64,000 nucleotides of DNA, from NCBI GenBank assembly GCA_016931955.1, contig JAFGDV010000002.1:48471-112470 (forward strand). Reading direction: 5' to 3'. Positions 42,110 to 50,328 of the stretch are shown in pieces. Position 1 is the stretch's first letter. Every line of letters starts with the position of its first letter. The DNA comes from Candidatus Altarchaeota archaeon (GTDB taxonomy: Archaea > Altiarchaeota > Altiarchaeia > IMC4 > QMZM01). Made by a program: the position numbers and the translations under genes. Under the pieces are notes generated by a model that worked only from the letters and a program-made list of their open reading frames with translations, had not been told where the DNA came from and did not search any database.

Positions 42110-43774
42110 ATGTTTTATGGGATATTTAATTGGTTTGTGAAGAGGCTTCCGTATAGTCTAGCAGTGATGATCTTCAGTTTTATTTTGAGTGCTTTGATGA
42201 TCGTCTTCGTTGCCTGGTTTATTCTGATCGGGACTGATATTGAGTCTGAAGGAACCGCTGGTGTTGTGATATCCGCTCTTTTCTTGGCAGGGTTTGTCTC
42301 CTTCATATTATGTATCATAGAATACGGTTACGGCATCTCTTTTGGACTGGAGGGGAAAAGAAAGGGTTTCAAGGTCCTCAACGACAACATCATAGAGGGG
42401 CGCATTAGACAGGATATATCTGACCAGGCACTCTTAGAGGTCTACGACGCCCTTAAAAAAATAAACAGGTGGATATTGAGCAGACATATGTTATATGCTA
42501 ACTCCATAGCAACCGCTGGTGCTTTAGCAGAACTGCTGACAAGTGGGAATTTAATGAATGCAGTTATCATTTGGGCTATTGGATTAATCTGGGGCAATAT
42601 AGCAGTCATAACAGGAATCGCCTATGACCTATTCACTCTCCCAGCTAGGCGTGAATGCAAGCTGCTCTTGAATTCGAGAGGCATCCCCTTCAAGGACGAC
42701 GCCTATTTCCTTGGTCTTAGGATTAAATCCGACCTATTCATCATCTTAACTGCCTTTGGTTTGGGTGTGATTTTATTGATTTTCCGCCCAATCACCTGGG
42801 AGCTTGTAGTATCTGCCGCCATCATCCTCCTCACCGTTGTCTTATTAACTAAGCTAGTATTCGAGACCATCTATGCCGCGTTATTGGAGATTAAAGACTT
42901 AGCCAGTGATCTGGAGCATGGAAGGAAGGTTTCTTTCTTCACCGGCAGCTTGGACCGGGAAATCGTGGACCTGTCTAAGAGCCTGAATGTCGCAGCTGAT
43001 GAGATCTACTTTACTAAGAAGGCCCTTGAGGAAGAGAAGACTTCCCTGGAGCTTAAGGTTGAAGATAGGACTAAGGAGTTGAAGGGACTTAATGAGAGCC
43101 TGGAGGAGAAGGTAAAAGAGAGAACTAAAGAGCTTGAGGGGAAGATAGGTGAGTTGGAGGAGTATACCTCCGTCACCTCCCATGACCTCCAGCAGCCACT
43201 TGCTGCGATTCAAGCCTACACACAGCTCACTCAAAAAAATGCTAAGATGATAGAATCCCAGGCGAACTTCATGAGAGAGTTGCTTGAGGACTTGTTAAGT
43301 TATTCACGAATAAAGGAGAAGGCACCCTCTGAGGAAGTGAAACTCCAAGATATATTGAAAGAGGTAAAAGAACACCTGAAAGTGCAGATACAAGAAAAAA
43401 ACGCAGAGATAACACTCAAAGACATACCTGAAACAATAACAGGACAACCTAAGAGGATAGAGCAACTATTCCTAAACCTGATCAGCAACGCATTGAAATA
43501 CACCGACGGAAAAACAACAATTGAGGTCGGCTGCGAGGGGGGAGAGAGGGAATATGAATTCTGGGTGAAGGACAATGGTATAGGAATCGAACAAAAATAC
43601 TTCGAGAAAATATTCAAACCCTTCTGGAAGCTCGGCAAAGAACCCGGAACCGGAATGGGCCTCGCCATATGCAAAGCAGTAGTGGAAAACCACGGAGGAA
43701 AAATCTGGATAGAATCCACCCCAGGAAAAGGCTCAACATTCAAATTCACAATACCCAAGAAAAATGTTCCTTAG
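42110..43774 (+). CDS. Membrane histidine kinase, tandem paralogue 3
   Basis: 554 residues, starting MFYGIFNWFVKRLPYSLAV. The membrane domain has diverged more than the kinase domain. It shares with paralogue 2 the long coiled coil (LNESLEEKVKERTKELEGK) and the shortened hairpin after SVTSHDLQQPLAAIQ. The ATPase domain has SNALKYT, DNGIGIEQKY and GTGMGLAICK. Its end overlaps the next kinase by 11 bp. Confidence 0.9.
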   Translation: MFYGIFNWFVKRLPYSLAVMIFSFILSALMIVFVAWFILIGTDIESEGTAGVVISALFLAGFVSFILCIIEYGYGISFGLEGKRKGFKVLNDNIIEGRIRQDISDQALLEVYDALKKINRWILSRHMLYANSIATAGALAELLTSGNLMNAVIIWAIGLIWGNIAVITGIAYDLFTLPARRECKLLLNSRGIPFKDDAYFLGLRIKSDLFIILTAFGLGVILLIFRPITWELVVSAAIILLTVVLLTKLVFETIYAALLEIKDLASDLEHGRKVSFFTGSLDREIVDLSKSLNVAADEIYFTKKALEEEKTSLELKVEDRTKELKGLNESLEEKVKERTKELEGKIGELEEYTSVTSHDLQQPLAAIQAYTQLTQKNAKMIESQANFMRELLEDLLSYSRIKEKAPSEEVKLQDILKEVKEHLKVQIQEKNAEITLKDIPETITGQPKRIEQLFLNLISNALKYTDGKTTIEVGCEGGEREYEFWVKDNGIGIEQKYFEKIFKPFWKLGKEPGTGMGLAICKAVVENHGGKIWIESTPGKGSTFKFTIPKKNVP

Positions 43775-45395
43775 ACTATTCAACTGGCTGGTTAAGAAAA
43801 AGGATGTGCCTTATACCTTTGCAGTGATTTTCCCAGGCAGTTCTTTCGCTATCTTGGGTGCTGTTTTAGGCGGCATCATCCTACTCCGCCGAGCCGATTT
43901 CGAGTCTACTGGAACTGGGATGATATTCGTCCTCAGTCTTACCCTTCTGATGACTTTCGTCGTTTCGCGTACGCTTATAAGGGCTGGAGCTCTTAGGGTT
44001 TTTGGAACCATTTTAGGGGAGAGGAGAGAGTTTAGTATCCTTAACGACAACATAATCAGCGGCGTTATTCGTTCTGATGTATCTACCTCAACACTCTTGC
44101 AAGTATATGGCTCACTCACTCAATTGAATAATCATATGATGAGGATGCATCTAAGTGACATATGTGTCGTAGTCCCAAATGTTGCGGCAATAGAGTTCAT
44201 TGCTAGCTGGTTTATCACTGGTAGCTTCCAGCTTACAAATACCTTAATGATACTTTTGGTCGGAGCCATAATAGCTGCCTTAGATATCATCTGCGATCTG
44301 CCGTTGTGGGAGCTGTCGATTTATCCGACCCGGAAGGGATGTAAGACCCTCTTAGCTGAGAGGGGCGTTCATTTCGAAGAAACCCACTTCATGAGCTTGA
44401 GGGCTAAGTCAAGATTCTTCATCATATTGATGGCTATTATATTGTTGGCTATGTGGACACTCGCTGAATCCCCAAACCTTGACCTCATAGTTTTTTCTAT
44501 TATCATCTTATCCCTTACTGTCTTATTAAGCGATATGGTGTTCCAATCATTTTATAAAGCATTCGCTGAGGTTGAGGAATCCGCAAGAGACCTGGCGAAA
44601 GGCAACAAGGTCCTGTTTTTCTCAGGCAGCTCAGACAGGGAAATATTAGATTTGTCAAAGAGCCTGAACATCTCCGCCGACGAAATCTATTCCACCAGAA
44701 AAGAACTTGAACAAGAGAAGCTTTCCCTTCAAGAGAAGATAGATGAACTTGAAGAATATACATCAGTTACGTCACATGATCTGCAGCAGCCGTTGGCGAC
44801 GATCCAAGCCTACACGCAGCTACTTAAGGCTGCGGAAAAGGATGAAGTAAAAAAGAAAAACGTGGACGTAGTAGAGTCGCAGGCAAATTTCATGCGAAGC
44901 CTCCTTGAGGATCTGCTGAATTATTCGAGGATGAAGAAGGAGATGCCTTACGAGGAAGTGGATGTCAAAAAAATATTGGAGGGAGTTAGAGAACACCTCA
45001 ACCCCGAAATAGAGAAAAAAGAAGCGGAGATAACATTCAGAGATTTGCCCGATAAAATCATCGCACAACGAAAGGCGATAACACAACTATTCCACAACCT
45101 CGTAGACAACGCATTAAAGTACTCAGATGAGAAACCAGTGGTGGAGATAGGCTGCGAAGAACGTGAGCAAGAATATGAATTCTACGTCCGGGACAATGGA
45201 ATAGGAATAGAAGAACACTTCCACGAGAAGATTTTTAAACCATTCTGGAAGTTGGGTAAAGAACCCGGCACAGGAATGGGGTTGGCGATCTGTAAAGCCG
45301 TGGTAGAAAACCACGGAGGCAGGATATGGGTAGAATCAGAACCCTGGAGGGGGTCAACATTCAAATTCACAATACCAAAGAAAAATGTTCTTTAA
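43764..45395 (+). CDS. Membrane histidine kinase, tandem paralogue 4
   Basis: 543 residues, starting MFLRLFNWLVKKKDVPYTF. Its dimerisation hairpin has the longer form. In the ATPase domain it is the most divergent of the five (KIIAQRKAITQLFHNLVDNA, and SEPWRGSTFKFTI near the end), although the terminal KPFWKLGKEPGTGMGLAICK is kept exactly. It overlaps both neighbours by 11 bp, so kinases 3-5 are translationally coupled. Confidence 0.9.
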   Translation: MFLRLFNWLVKKKDVPYTFAVIFPGSSFAILGAVLGGIILLRRADFESTGTGMIFVLSLTLLMTFVVSRTLIRAGALRVFGTILGERREFSILNDNIISGVIRSDVSTSTLLQVYGSLTQLNNHMMRMHLSDICVVVPNVAAIEFIASWFITGSFQLTNTLMILLVGAIIAALDIICDLPLWELSIYPTRKGCKTLLAERGVHFEETHFMSLRAKSRFFIILMAIILLAMWTLAESPNLDLIVFSIIILSLTVLLSDMVFQSFYKAFAEVEESARDLAKGNKVLFFSGSSDREILDLSKSLNISADEIYSTRKELEQEKLSLQEKIDELEEYTSVTSHDLQQPLATIQAYTQLLKAAEKDEVKKKNVDVVESQANFMRSLLEDLLNYSRMKKEMPYEEVDVKKILEGVREHLNPEIEKKEAEITFRDLPDKIIAQRKAITQLFHNLVDNALKYSDEKPVVEIGCEEREQEYEFYVRDNGIGIEEHFHEKIFKPFWKLGKEPGTGMGLAICKAVVENHGGRIWVESEPWRGSTFKFTIPKKNVL

Positions 45396-46968
45396 GTTAT
45401 TCAACTGGCTGGTGAAGAGGGTTCCATATGTATTAGCTGTTTTACTCCCCGTCGACATATGGAGTGTATTAATGGGAGTTCCAGGCTTTGTCCTTATCTG
45501 GGTTCTCGAAATCGATTTAATGGGGAATACCACAACAGGAGGCCAGTTCATCTTTGTCTGGTTTTTCTTTCTTTTCCTTGCCTTCGTGGGGGCTGCTTTG
45601 GAGATGGGTATTCTGAGGCTCTTTGGAATAAAATTTGAGAGAAAACACATAAGGCCTCTTAACGAGAACATCATTGATAATCATATTCGGCCGAATATTT
45701 CAACACCTGAACTTCAACAAGTTTACTTCGCCCTCAATAAGTTCGATAGGTGGGTGATAAAAACGCATATTAGATATGTTTCTGCTGTCGTATTTTGTGA
45801 CGCTTTTGTGATGGGTTTAATTACCGGCGACTGGGATCTTGCCCTCTTCATCTTCGAGGTCGCATTCCTCAGTGGTCCTTTGGCTTTGATATGTGGTATC
45901 CCTCTTTGGGAGTTGTTTGTGGCTCCCGTACGTAAGGAATGTAAGATGCTTCTACGTCAGAGAGGTGTGGATTTTGAGGAAAAGCCGTTCATGAGCTTGA
46001 GGATTAAGTCGAAGTTTTTCACTATCTTGGTTGGTTTTTCTCTTTTGGCGTTCTTAATTCTCCTCCGTTCCTGGGATCCTTTTTTTATAGTATTTACGAT
46101 TATCATCTTACTTATCCTTGCTTTTCTAAGCGACTTGATATTTAAATCAATCTACTCCGCCTTCTTAGAAATCGAGGAATCTGCCAAGAATCTGGCTGAA
46201 GGAAAGAGCGTATCATTCTTTTCAGGCAGCTTTGATAAGGAGATACTTGACTTATCACAAAGCCTAGACGAAACCGCTGGAGAGATAAGAGACTACCAGA
46301 AATCCCTTGAAGAAAAGATAAAGGAGTTGGAGGAGTACATGTCTGTTGCTTCACACGACCTGCAACAGCCCCTTGCTGCGATCCAGGCCTACACTCAACT
46401 TCTTAAATCGGTCGAAATGAACGAAACAGGTAAAAGGAATGTGGGAGTGATTGAGTCTCAGGCAGACTTCATGCGCGATCTACTGAACGATCTGCTGGAG
46501 TATTCTAGGGCGAAGAAGACCATGGAATACGAGAAAGTGAAGCTCAGAGAGGTCTTGGAAGAAGTCAGAGAACACCTGAAAGTGCAGATACAAGAAAAAA
46601 ACGCAGAGATAACACTCAAAGACATACCTGAAACAATAACAGGACAACCTAAAAGAATCAGTCAATTATTCCTGAACCTCATAAGCAACGCAATAAAATA
46701 CACCGAAGGAAAGCCAGTGGTTGAGGCAGGCTGCGTGGAGAGAGAGGAGGAATATGAATTCTGGGTGAAGGACAATGGTATAGGAATCGAAGAGAAATAC
46801 TTCAACAAAATATTCAAACCCTTCTGGAAACTGGGAAAAGAACCCGGAACCGGAATGGGGTTGGCGATCTGCAAAGCCGTGGTCGAAAACCACGGAGGCA
46901 GAATCTGGATAGAATCAGAACCAGGAAAAGGCTCAACATTCAAATTCACAATAGAGAAGAGGAGTTAA
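45385..46968 (+). CDS. Membrane histidine kinase, tandem paralogue 5
   Basis: 527 residues, starting MFFKLFNWLVKRVPYVLAV. Six predicted membrane helices, HAMP-like LEIEESAKNLAEGKSVSFF, a short coiled coil like paralogue 1, H-box SVASHDLQQPLAAIQ and a normal ATPase domain. A stretch of about 80 bp encoding EKNAEITLKDIPETITGQP is identical in DNA to paralogue 3, pointing to recombination between copies. Confidence 0.9.
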   Translation: MFFKLFNWLVKRVPYVLAVLLPVDIWSVLMGVPGFVLIWVLEIDLMGNTTTGGQFIFVWFFFLFLAFVGAALEMGILRLFGIKFERKHIRPLNENIIDNHIRPNISTPELQQVYFALNKFDRWVIKTHIRYVSAVVFCDAFVMGLITGDWDLALFIFEVAFLSGPLALICGIPLWELFVAPVRKECKMLLRQRGVDFEEKPFMSLRIKSKFFTILVGFSLLAFLILLRSWDPFFIVFTIIILLILAFLSDLIFKSIYSAFLEIEESAKNLAEGKSVSFFSGSFDKEILDLSQSLDETAGEIRDYQKSLEEKIKELEEYMSVASHDLQQPLAAIQAYTQLLKSVEMNETGKRNVGVIESQADFMRDLLNDLLEYSRAKKTMEYEKVKLREVLEEVREHLKVQIQEKNAEITLKDIPETITGQPKRISQLFLNLISNAIKYTEGKPVVEAGCVEREEEYEFWVKDNGIGIEEKYFNKIFKPFWKLGKEPGTGMGLAICKAVVENHGGRIWIESEPGKGSTFKFTIEKRS

Positions 46969-47011
46969 GCTATTTATAGGATAAACCCCAATAAAATATA
47001 TTCTACTCAGA

Positions 47012-47392
47012 ATGGAATCGAAGGTCCTCATAATAACATTGGTAGTCGACGACTATGCTCCGCTGAGGGAAGCTGCTGTCGAGATCTTGAGGTCGAAGGG
47101 TTTCAGAAACATCTTTGAGGCGGAAACCCCTGAGGAAGGTATGGATTTGGTCAGAGAACATAAACCCGACCTCGTCATCTTGGACATAATCATGCCTAGT
47201 ATAAGGGGGATAGATCTGATAGACGACGTCAAAAAGATTAGTCCAGAAACCAAGGTGGTGATGTTGAGCGTTTTAAGCGGAGAAGCCACCATACAGGAGT
47301 CAATGACTAAGGGAGCTGACCTCTATCTGGTGAAACCCTTGACTCCAACAAAAGTCGACGAGATCAAGAAAGTGCTTAGGGTACAAACATAA
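47012..47392 (+). CDS. Stand-alone response regulator of the kinase array (2)
   Basis: A 126-residue receiver with LVVDDYAPLREA, phospho-Asp in ILDIIMPS, Ser in LSVLSG and Lys in LVKPLT. It is paralogous to the receiver at 40065. The first strand carries three or four extra residues (KVLIITLVVDD), so an internal TTG start at about 47039 is conceivable. CTATTTATAGG upstream suggests its own promoter. It is convergent with the methyltransferase gene. Confidence 0.9.
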   Translation: MESKVLIITLVVDDYAPLREAAVEILRSKGFRNIFEAETPEEGMDLVREHKPDLVILDIIMPSIRGIDLIDDVKKISPETKVVMLSVLSGEATIQESMTKGADLYLVKPLTPTKVDEIKKVLRVQT

Positions 47393-47405
47393 CATTTCCC
47401 CTGCA

Positions 47406-47918
47406 TCATTTTTTATCGCATACGTAGATGTTCACGCCCTCAATTGAGTTTTTACTGTATTTGCCGAGTTTTTTTAGCTCAGACTCCAGCCACCTGAAGT
47501 CGACCATCTCATACCCAGAGGGATGTGTTTTCTTGAATCTCGTAGCCGAGTAGTCTGCTATCACCACCTTCTCCCTCGCGACCCTGAACATTTCTCGGAC
47601 GCATTTCCCTCGGTCTTCAGAGGCGATGTGGTGAAGCGCTCCATAGCATATCACTGCATCAAATGAGTCGTCAGGATAGGATAGGGAGGTAACGTCCCCT
47701 CTCTTGAAGTCTATTCCACGTATCTCGGACGCTTCGGCCTTCTTCTTATACCTCAGAAGCCTTTTATCGTCTAAGTCTATGGAGGTTACCTTGCAGCCGT
47801 AGTCTCTGACTGCGATGAATGCCAGAGGCCCGGCCCCAATATCCAACACGCTCTTGTTCCATAAATCCGCCTCCCTGAGGACCACAGCCCTCAACCTGAG
47901 TCTCTCTTCCTCATCCAT
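47406..47918 (-). CDS. Class I SAM-dependent methyltransferase
   Basis: A 170-residue Rossmann-fold methyltransferase: SVLDIGAGPLAFIAV (SAM-binding), TSIDLDDKRL, KRGDVTSLSYPDDSFDAVIC and YGALHHI. The substrate is unknown. The start at 47918 (MDEEERL) has GTGA just ahead and lies 7 bp after the feoB stop; a TTG upstream at 47936 would overlap feoB. It is the last gene of the dtxR-feoA-feoB unit, although its link to iron uptake is unclear. Confidence 0.85.
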   Translation of the reverse strand: MDEEERLRLRAVVLREADLWNKSVLDIGAGPLAFIAVRDYGCKVTSIDLDDKRLLRYKKKAEASEIRGIDFKRGDVTSLSYPDDSFDAVICYGALHHIASEDRGKCVREMFRVAREKVVIADYSATRFKKTHPSGYEMVDFRWLESELKKLGKYSKNSIEGVNIYVCDKK

Positions 47919-47925
47919 TTCACGG

Positions 47926-49647
47926 CTAAAATCCAAGCAAGATAATCCTCAGTATTCCGCCGACCAGAAACGCGGTGCTTACCATGATCAATGCAGACTC
48001 TATCGTATCCCGCAACCCTAACTCCTTGAATAGAGTTGCAAAGGATGCCGCGCAAGGGAAGTACATTGTAAGCACTACGGCGGTTACGACAAACTGCTCC
48101 GGCGTCATCATGCCGCTTATCCTTGGACTGAGCAGCATTCCAACGGCAAGGTCCTTTCTCAGGAATCCAGCAAGGAGGACGACCACCACCTCCCGCGGAA
48201 GACCGAACCATGACTCAACGAGTGGTGCGAAGATTCCCCCTATCAAATCAAGGAATCCTAGGGTATAGAGCATATTCACGAGGAAGATCCCGAAGAACAG
48301 CCAGGGGATCGCATCCGCCAGAAACCACTTAACCCTTAAGAGTGTCTTCTTCAGGAGGGTTTTCAAACTTGGTCTCCGGTAGGGTGGGACCTCGAGGAAT
48401 ATTTCAGGGCATTCCCCTTGTACGAATCTGTTCATGATAAGGCCTCCTATGACGTAGACTAGTATCAGTGTAATGAATATTAGGTACAGGTACTCAACCC
48501 TGTCGCCAAGTATTGCGAAGATCATGGCAGTCTGCCCCATACACGGAACCGCTATAGCCATAAGAGTTGCCGCAATAAACCGCTGCTTTCTTGTTTCAAG
48601 AGTTCTTGTCGCGATTATCCCTGGAACGTTACAACCAAGACCCAGGAATACTGGAACGATTCCATGACCGTGCATCCCAAGGCGATGGAATATATTGTCC
48701 ATCAGGGTAGCGAGCCTCGGCAGATACCCAGAGTCCTCCAAAACAGAGAGCATGAAATAGAACGCTACGATATATGGCAGAATGACTGCGAAGGGTACGT
48801 AAAGCCCCGTAGTCAGCAGGCCAAGAGACTCCATAAAATCTATTCCCCCCCCAGATAGTTCCCCAACAAGTATATAGTGCAGGGGTGTGCCATAACCCAG
48901 CAGTAGGCTTAATTGCATAACCAGTGGCTTGTATAGTTCAAAAATCGGATCAAAGAGGATGCTCTTTAAGCCCTCCCCCACCAACGCAACCATCATGAAT
49001 GTTACGGCGAGCACTGCGAGGGCGAATGGTACACCCGTCAGTGGTCTTATGGTCGCATCCGCGATTCTCTCTCCGATGGTGTGATGCCTGTGTCTCACCA
49101 CCTGCACCTCTTTGACGATCTTGCCTATGTCCACCCATCTATCGTCGCGCGTGTGTTTTTTGACATCCGGCGACTTCGCCTCAGAGATCCTTGAAACCAG
49201 TTCCTTGATGCCTTCACCGGTCACCGCCACCGTTGGGATGACCGGGATGCGGAGTATTTCCTCCAGTTTTTCTCTGTCTATTTCGATACCTAGATGCTTG
49301 GCTTCATCCCACATGTTCAGGGCCACTATCAGAGGGATGTCCAACTCCAACAGCTCCAAGGTCAGGTAGAGATTCCTCTCCAGATTTGTTGAGTCAACGA
49401 CGTTTATGACCACGTCGGCTTCCTTTATCATCTGTGCTGTGACTTCCTCTACCTTCGACCTGGGCTCTAGGGAATAAGTTCCTGGTGTGTCTATCAGCTC
49501 GGATGTTTCTTCGCCTATGCGCATACTCCCATTCGTGTATTCCACCGTGGTCCCTGGGTAGTTGGAGACTACAACGTCTACGCCAGTCAGCCTGGAGAAC
49601 ACAACCGATTTACCCACGTTCGGGTTTCCTACTAGGAGTATCTTCAT
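47926..49647 (-). CDS. feoB: FeoB, ferrous iron transporter
   Basis: The 573-residue protein has an N-terminal G domain (LLVGNPNVGKSVVFSRL, the NYPGTTVE switch, DTPGTYSL, ALNMWDEAK) and a multi-helix membrane part with two Gate domains (GLGCNVPGIIATRTLE, and the second with GFLRKDLAVGML and YFPCAASFATLF). It imports Fe2+. It is somewhat shorter than bacterial FeoB. The start at 49647 is one base after the feoA stop. Confidence 0.96.
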   Translation of the reverse strand: MKILLVGNPNVGKSVVFSRLTGVDVVVSNYPGTTVEYTNGSMRIGEETSELIDTPGTYSLEPRSKVEEVTAQMIKEADVVINVVDSTNLERNLYLTLELLELDIPLIVALNMWDEAKHLGIEIDREKLEEILRIPVIPTVAVTGEGIKELVSRISEAKSPDVKKHTRDDRWVDIGKIVKEVQVVRHRHHTIGERIADATIRPLTGVPFALAVLAVTFMMVALVGEGLKSILFDPIFELYKPLVMQLSLLLGYGTPLHYILVGELSGGGIDFMESLGLLTTGLYVPFAVILPYIVAFYFMLSVLEDSGYLPRLATLMDNIFHRLGMHGHGIVPVFLGLGCNVPGIIATRTLETRKQRFIAATLMAIAVPCMGQTAMIFAILGDRVEYLYLIFITLILVYVIGGLIMNRFVQGECPEIFLEVPPYRRPSLKTLLKKTLLRVKWFLADAIPWLFFGIFLVNMLYTLGFLDLIGGIFAPLVESWFGLPREVVVVLLAGFLRKDLAVGMLLSPRISGMMTPEQFVVTAVVLTMYFPCAASFATLFKELGLRDTIESALIMVSTAFLVGGILRIILLGF

Positions 49648-49648
49648 C

Positions 49649-49873
49649 TTACAGCCTCTCCACAAGGACCTTCATCGCCATGCCTCTGCCTATTGTGATG
49701 GTCATGTTGTCCACCTTTATCACAATCGGCCCCCCGAGTGGTTGTATGGCCAGGGTCTCAACCACTTTGCCCTTTCTGACACCCATCGTTTCCAGATTCC
49801 TTTGGAACCCATGGCCGCCTTCGAATCCTATAATCCGCCCTCTCTCCTTTCTTCTTAGATCAGTGAGCCTCAT
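49649..49873 (-). CDS. feoA: FeoA, SH3-like FeoB partner
   Basis: 74 residues of FeoA type: LTDLRRKERGRIIGFEGG, NLETMGVRKGKVVE and the terminal ITIGRGMAMKVLVERL. The start at 49873 overlaps the end of dtxR (ATGAGGCTCACTGA); an ATG nine codons upstream is less likely. It is co-transcribed between dtxR and feoB. Confidence 0.92.
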   Translation of the reverse strand: MRLTDLRRKERGRIIGFEGGHGFQRNLETMGVRKGKVVETLAIQPLGGPIVIKVDNMTITIGRGMAMKVLVERL

Positions 49874-50285
49874 TTTCACAGTAGCTCCTGAAATCTTCAA
49901 TCAATTTTGGGTGCTTTGACGGGTCGATAAAGTCTACGAACCTCTTCAACTGTTCAATGGTCTCTGGACTCAGCTCGTGTTCAATCCTGCATGCGTCCTT
50001 TTCGGCGGTTTTGTCTGAGACTTGGATGATCCTAAGGAGCTTTCTTATGGTGTTGTGTCTCTTCTTAACTGACTTGGCTATCTTCTCGCCTTCAGTCGTT
50101 AATGTAACCCCGCCGTATCTCTTGTAATCCACAAGGTCTTTTTCATCCAACTTCCTGAGCATCTCTGTAACGCTGGGTGAGCTGATCCCAAGTTCACTGG
50201 ATATGTCTTTTGTCCTTGCGTGCCCTTTTTTCTGTGCGATGCCCAGTATCACCTCCAGATAGTCTTCGATTGCTTGAGAGTACAT
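49860..50285 (-). CDS. DtxR/MntR-family metal-dependent repressor
   Basis: The 141-residue protein has the N-terminal winged helix (YLEVILGIAQKKGHARTKD, ISSPSVTEMLRKLDEKDLV) and the metal-binding dimerisation domain (CRIEHELSPETIEQLKRFVDF). There is no SH3 domain. It probably senses Fe2+, since it leads the feo operon and its promoter carries a DtxR-like palindrome. ATG 50285 lies inside that palindrome. Confidence 0.93.
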   Translation of the reverse strand: MYSQAIEDYLEVILGIAQKKGHARTKDISSELGISSPSVTEMLRKLDEKDLVDYKRYGGVTLTTEGEKIAKSVKKRHNTIRKLLRIIQVSDKTAEKDACRIEHELSPETIEQLKRFVDFIDPSKHPKLIEDFRSYCENEAH

Positions 50286-50302
50286 TTTAGGCTGACCTAA
50301 AA
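50285..50302 (-). promoter_or_regulatory. DtxR-type operator overlapping the dtxR start codon
   Basis: TTTTAGGTCAGCCTAAAA (minus strand) is a perfect 7-bp dyad with a 4-base centre and closely matches the classical TTAGGTTAGCCTAA core. TTTTTATATT about 25 nt upstream is a fitting TATA box, so the site covers the transcription start and the mRNA is nearly leaderless. Autoregulation by iron is expected. Confidence 0.75.
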
Positions 50303-50328
50303 TAATAAGGTAAGTCCAATATAAAAAT

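Noticed and set aside
39640-46968. A-rich repeated kinase tails considered as a diversity-generating retroelement
   Set aside because: No reverse transcriptase or template/variable pair is present, and the copies are conserved rather than different at A positions.
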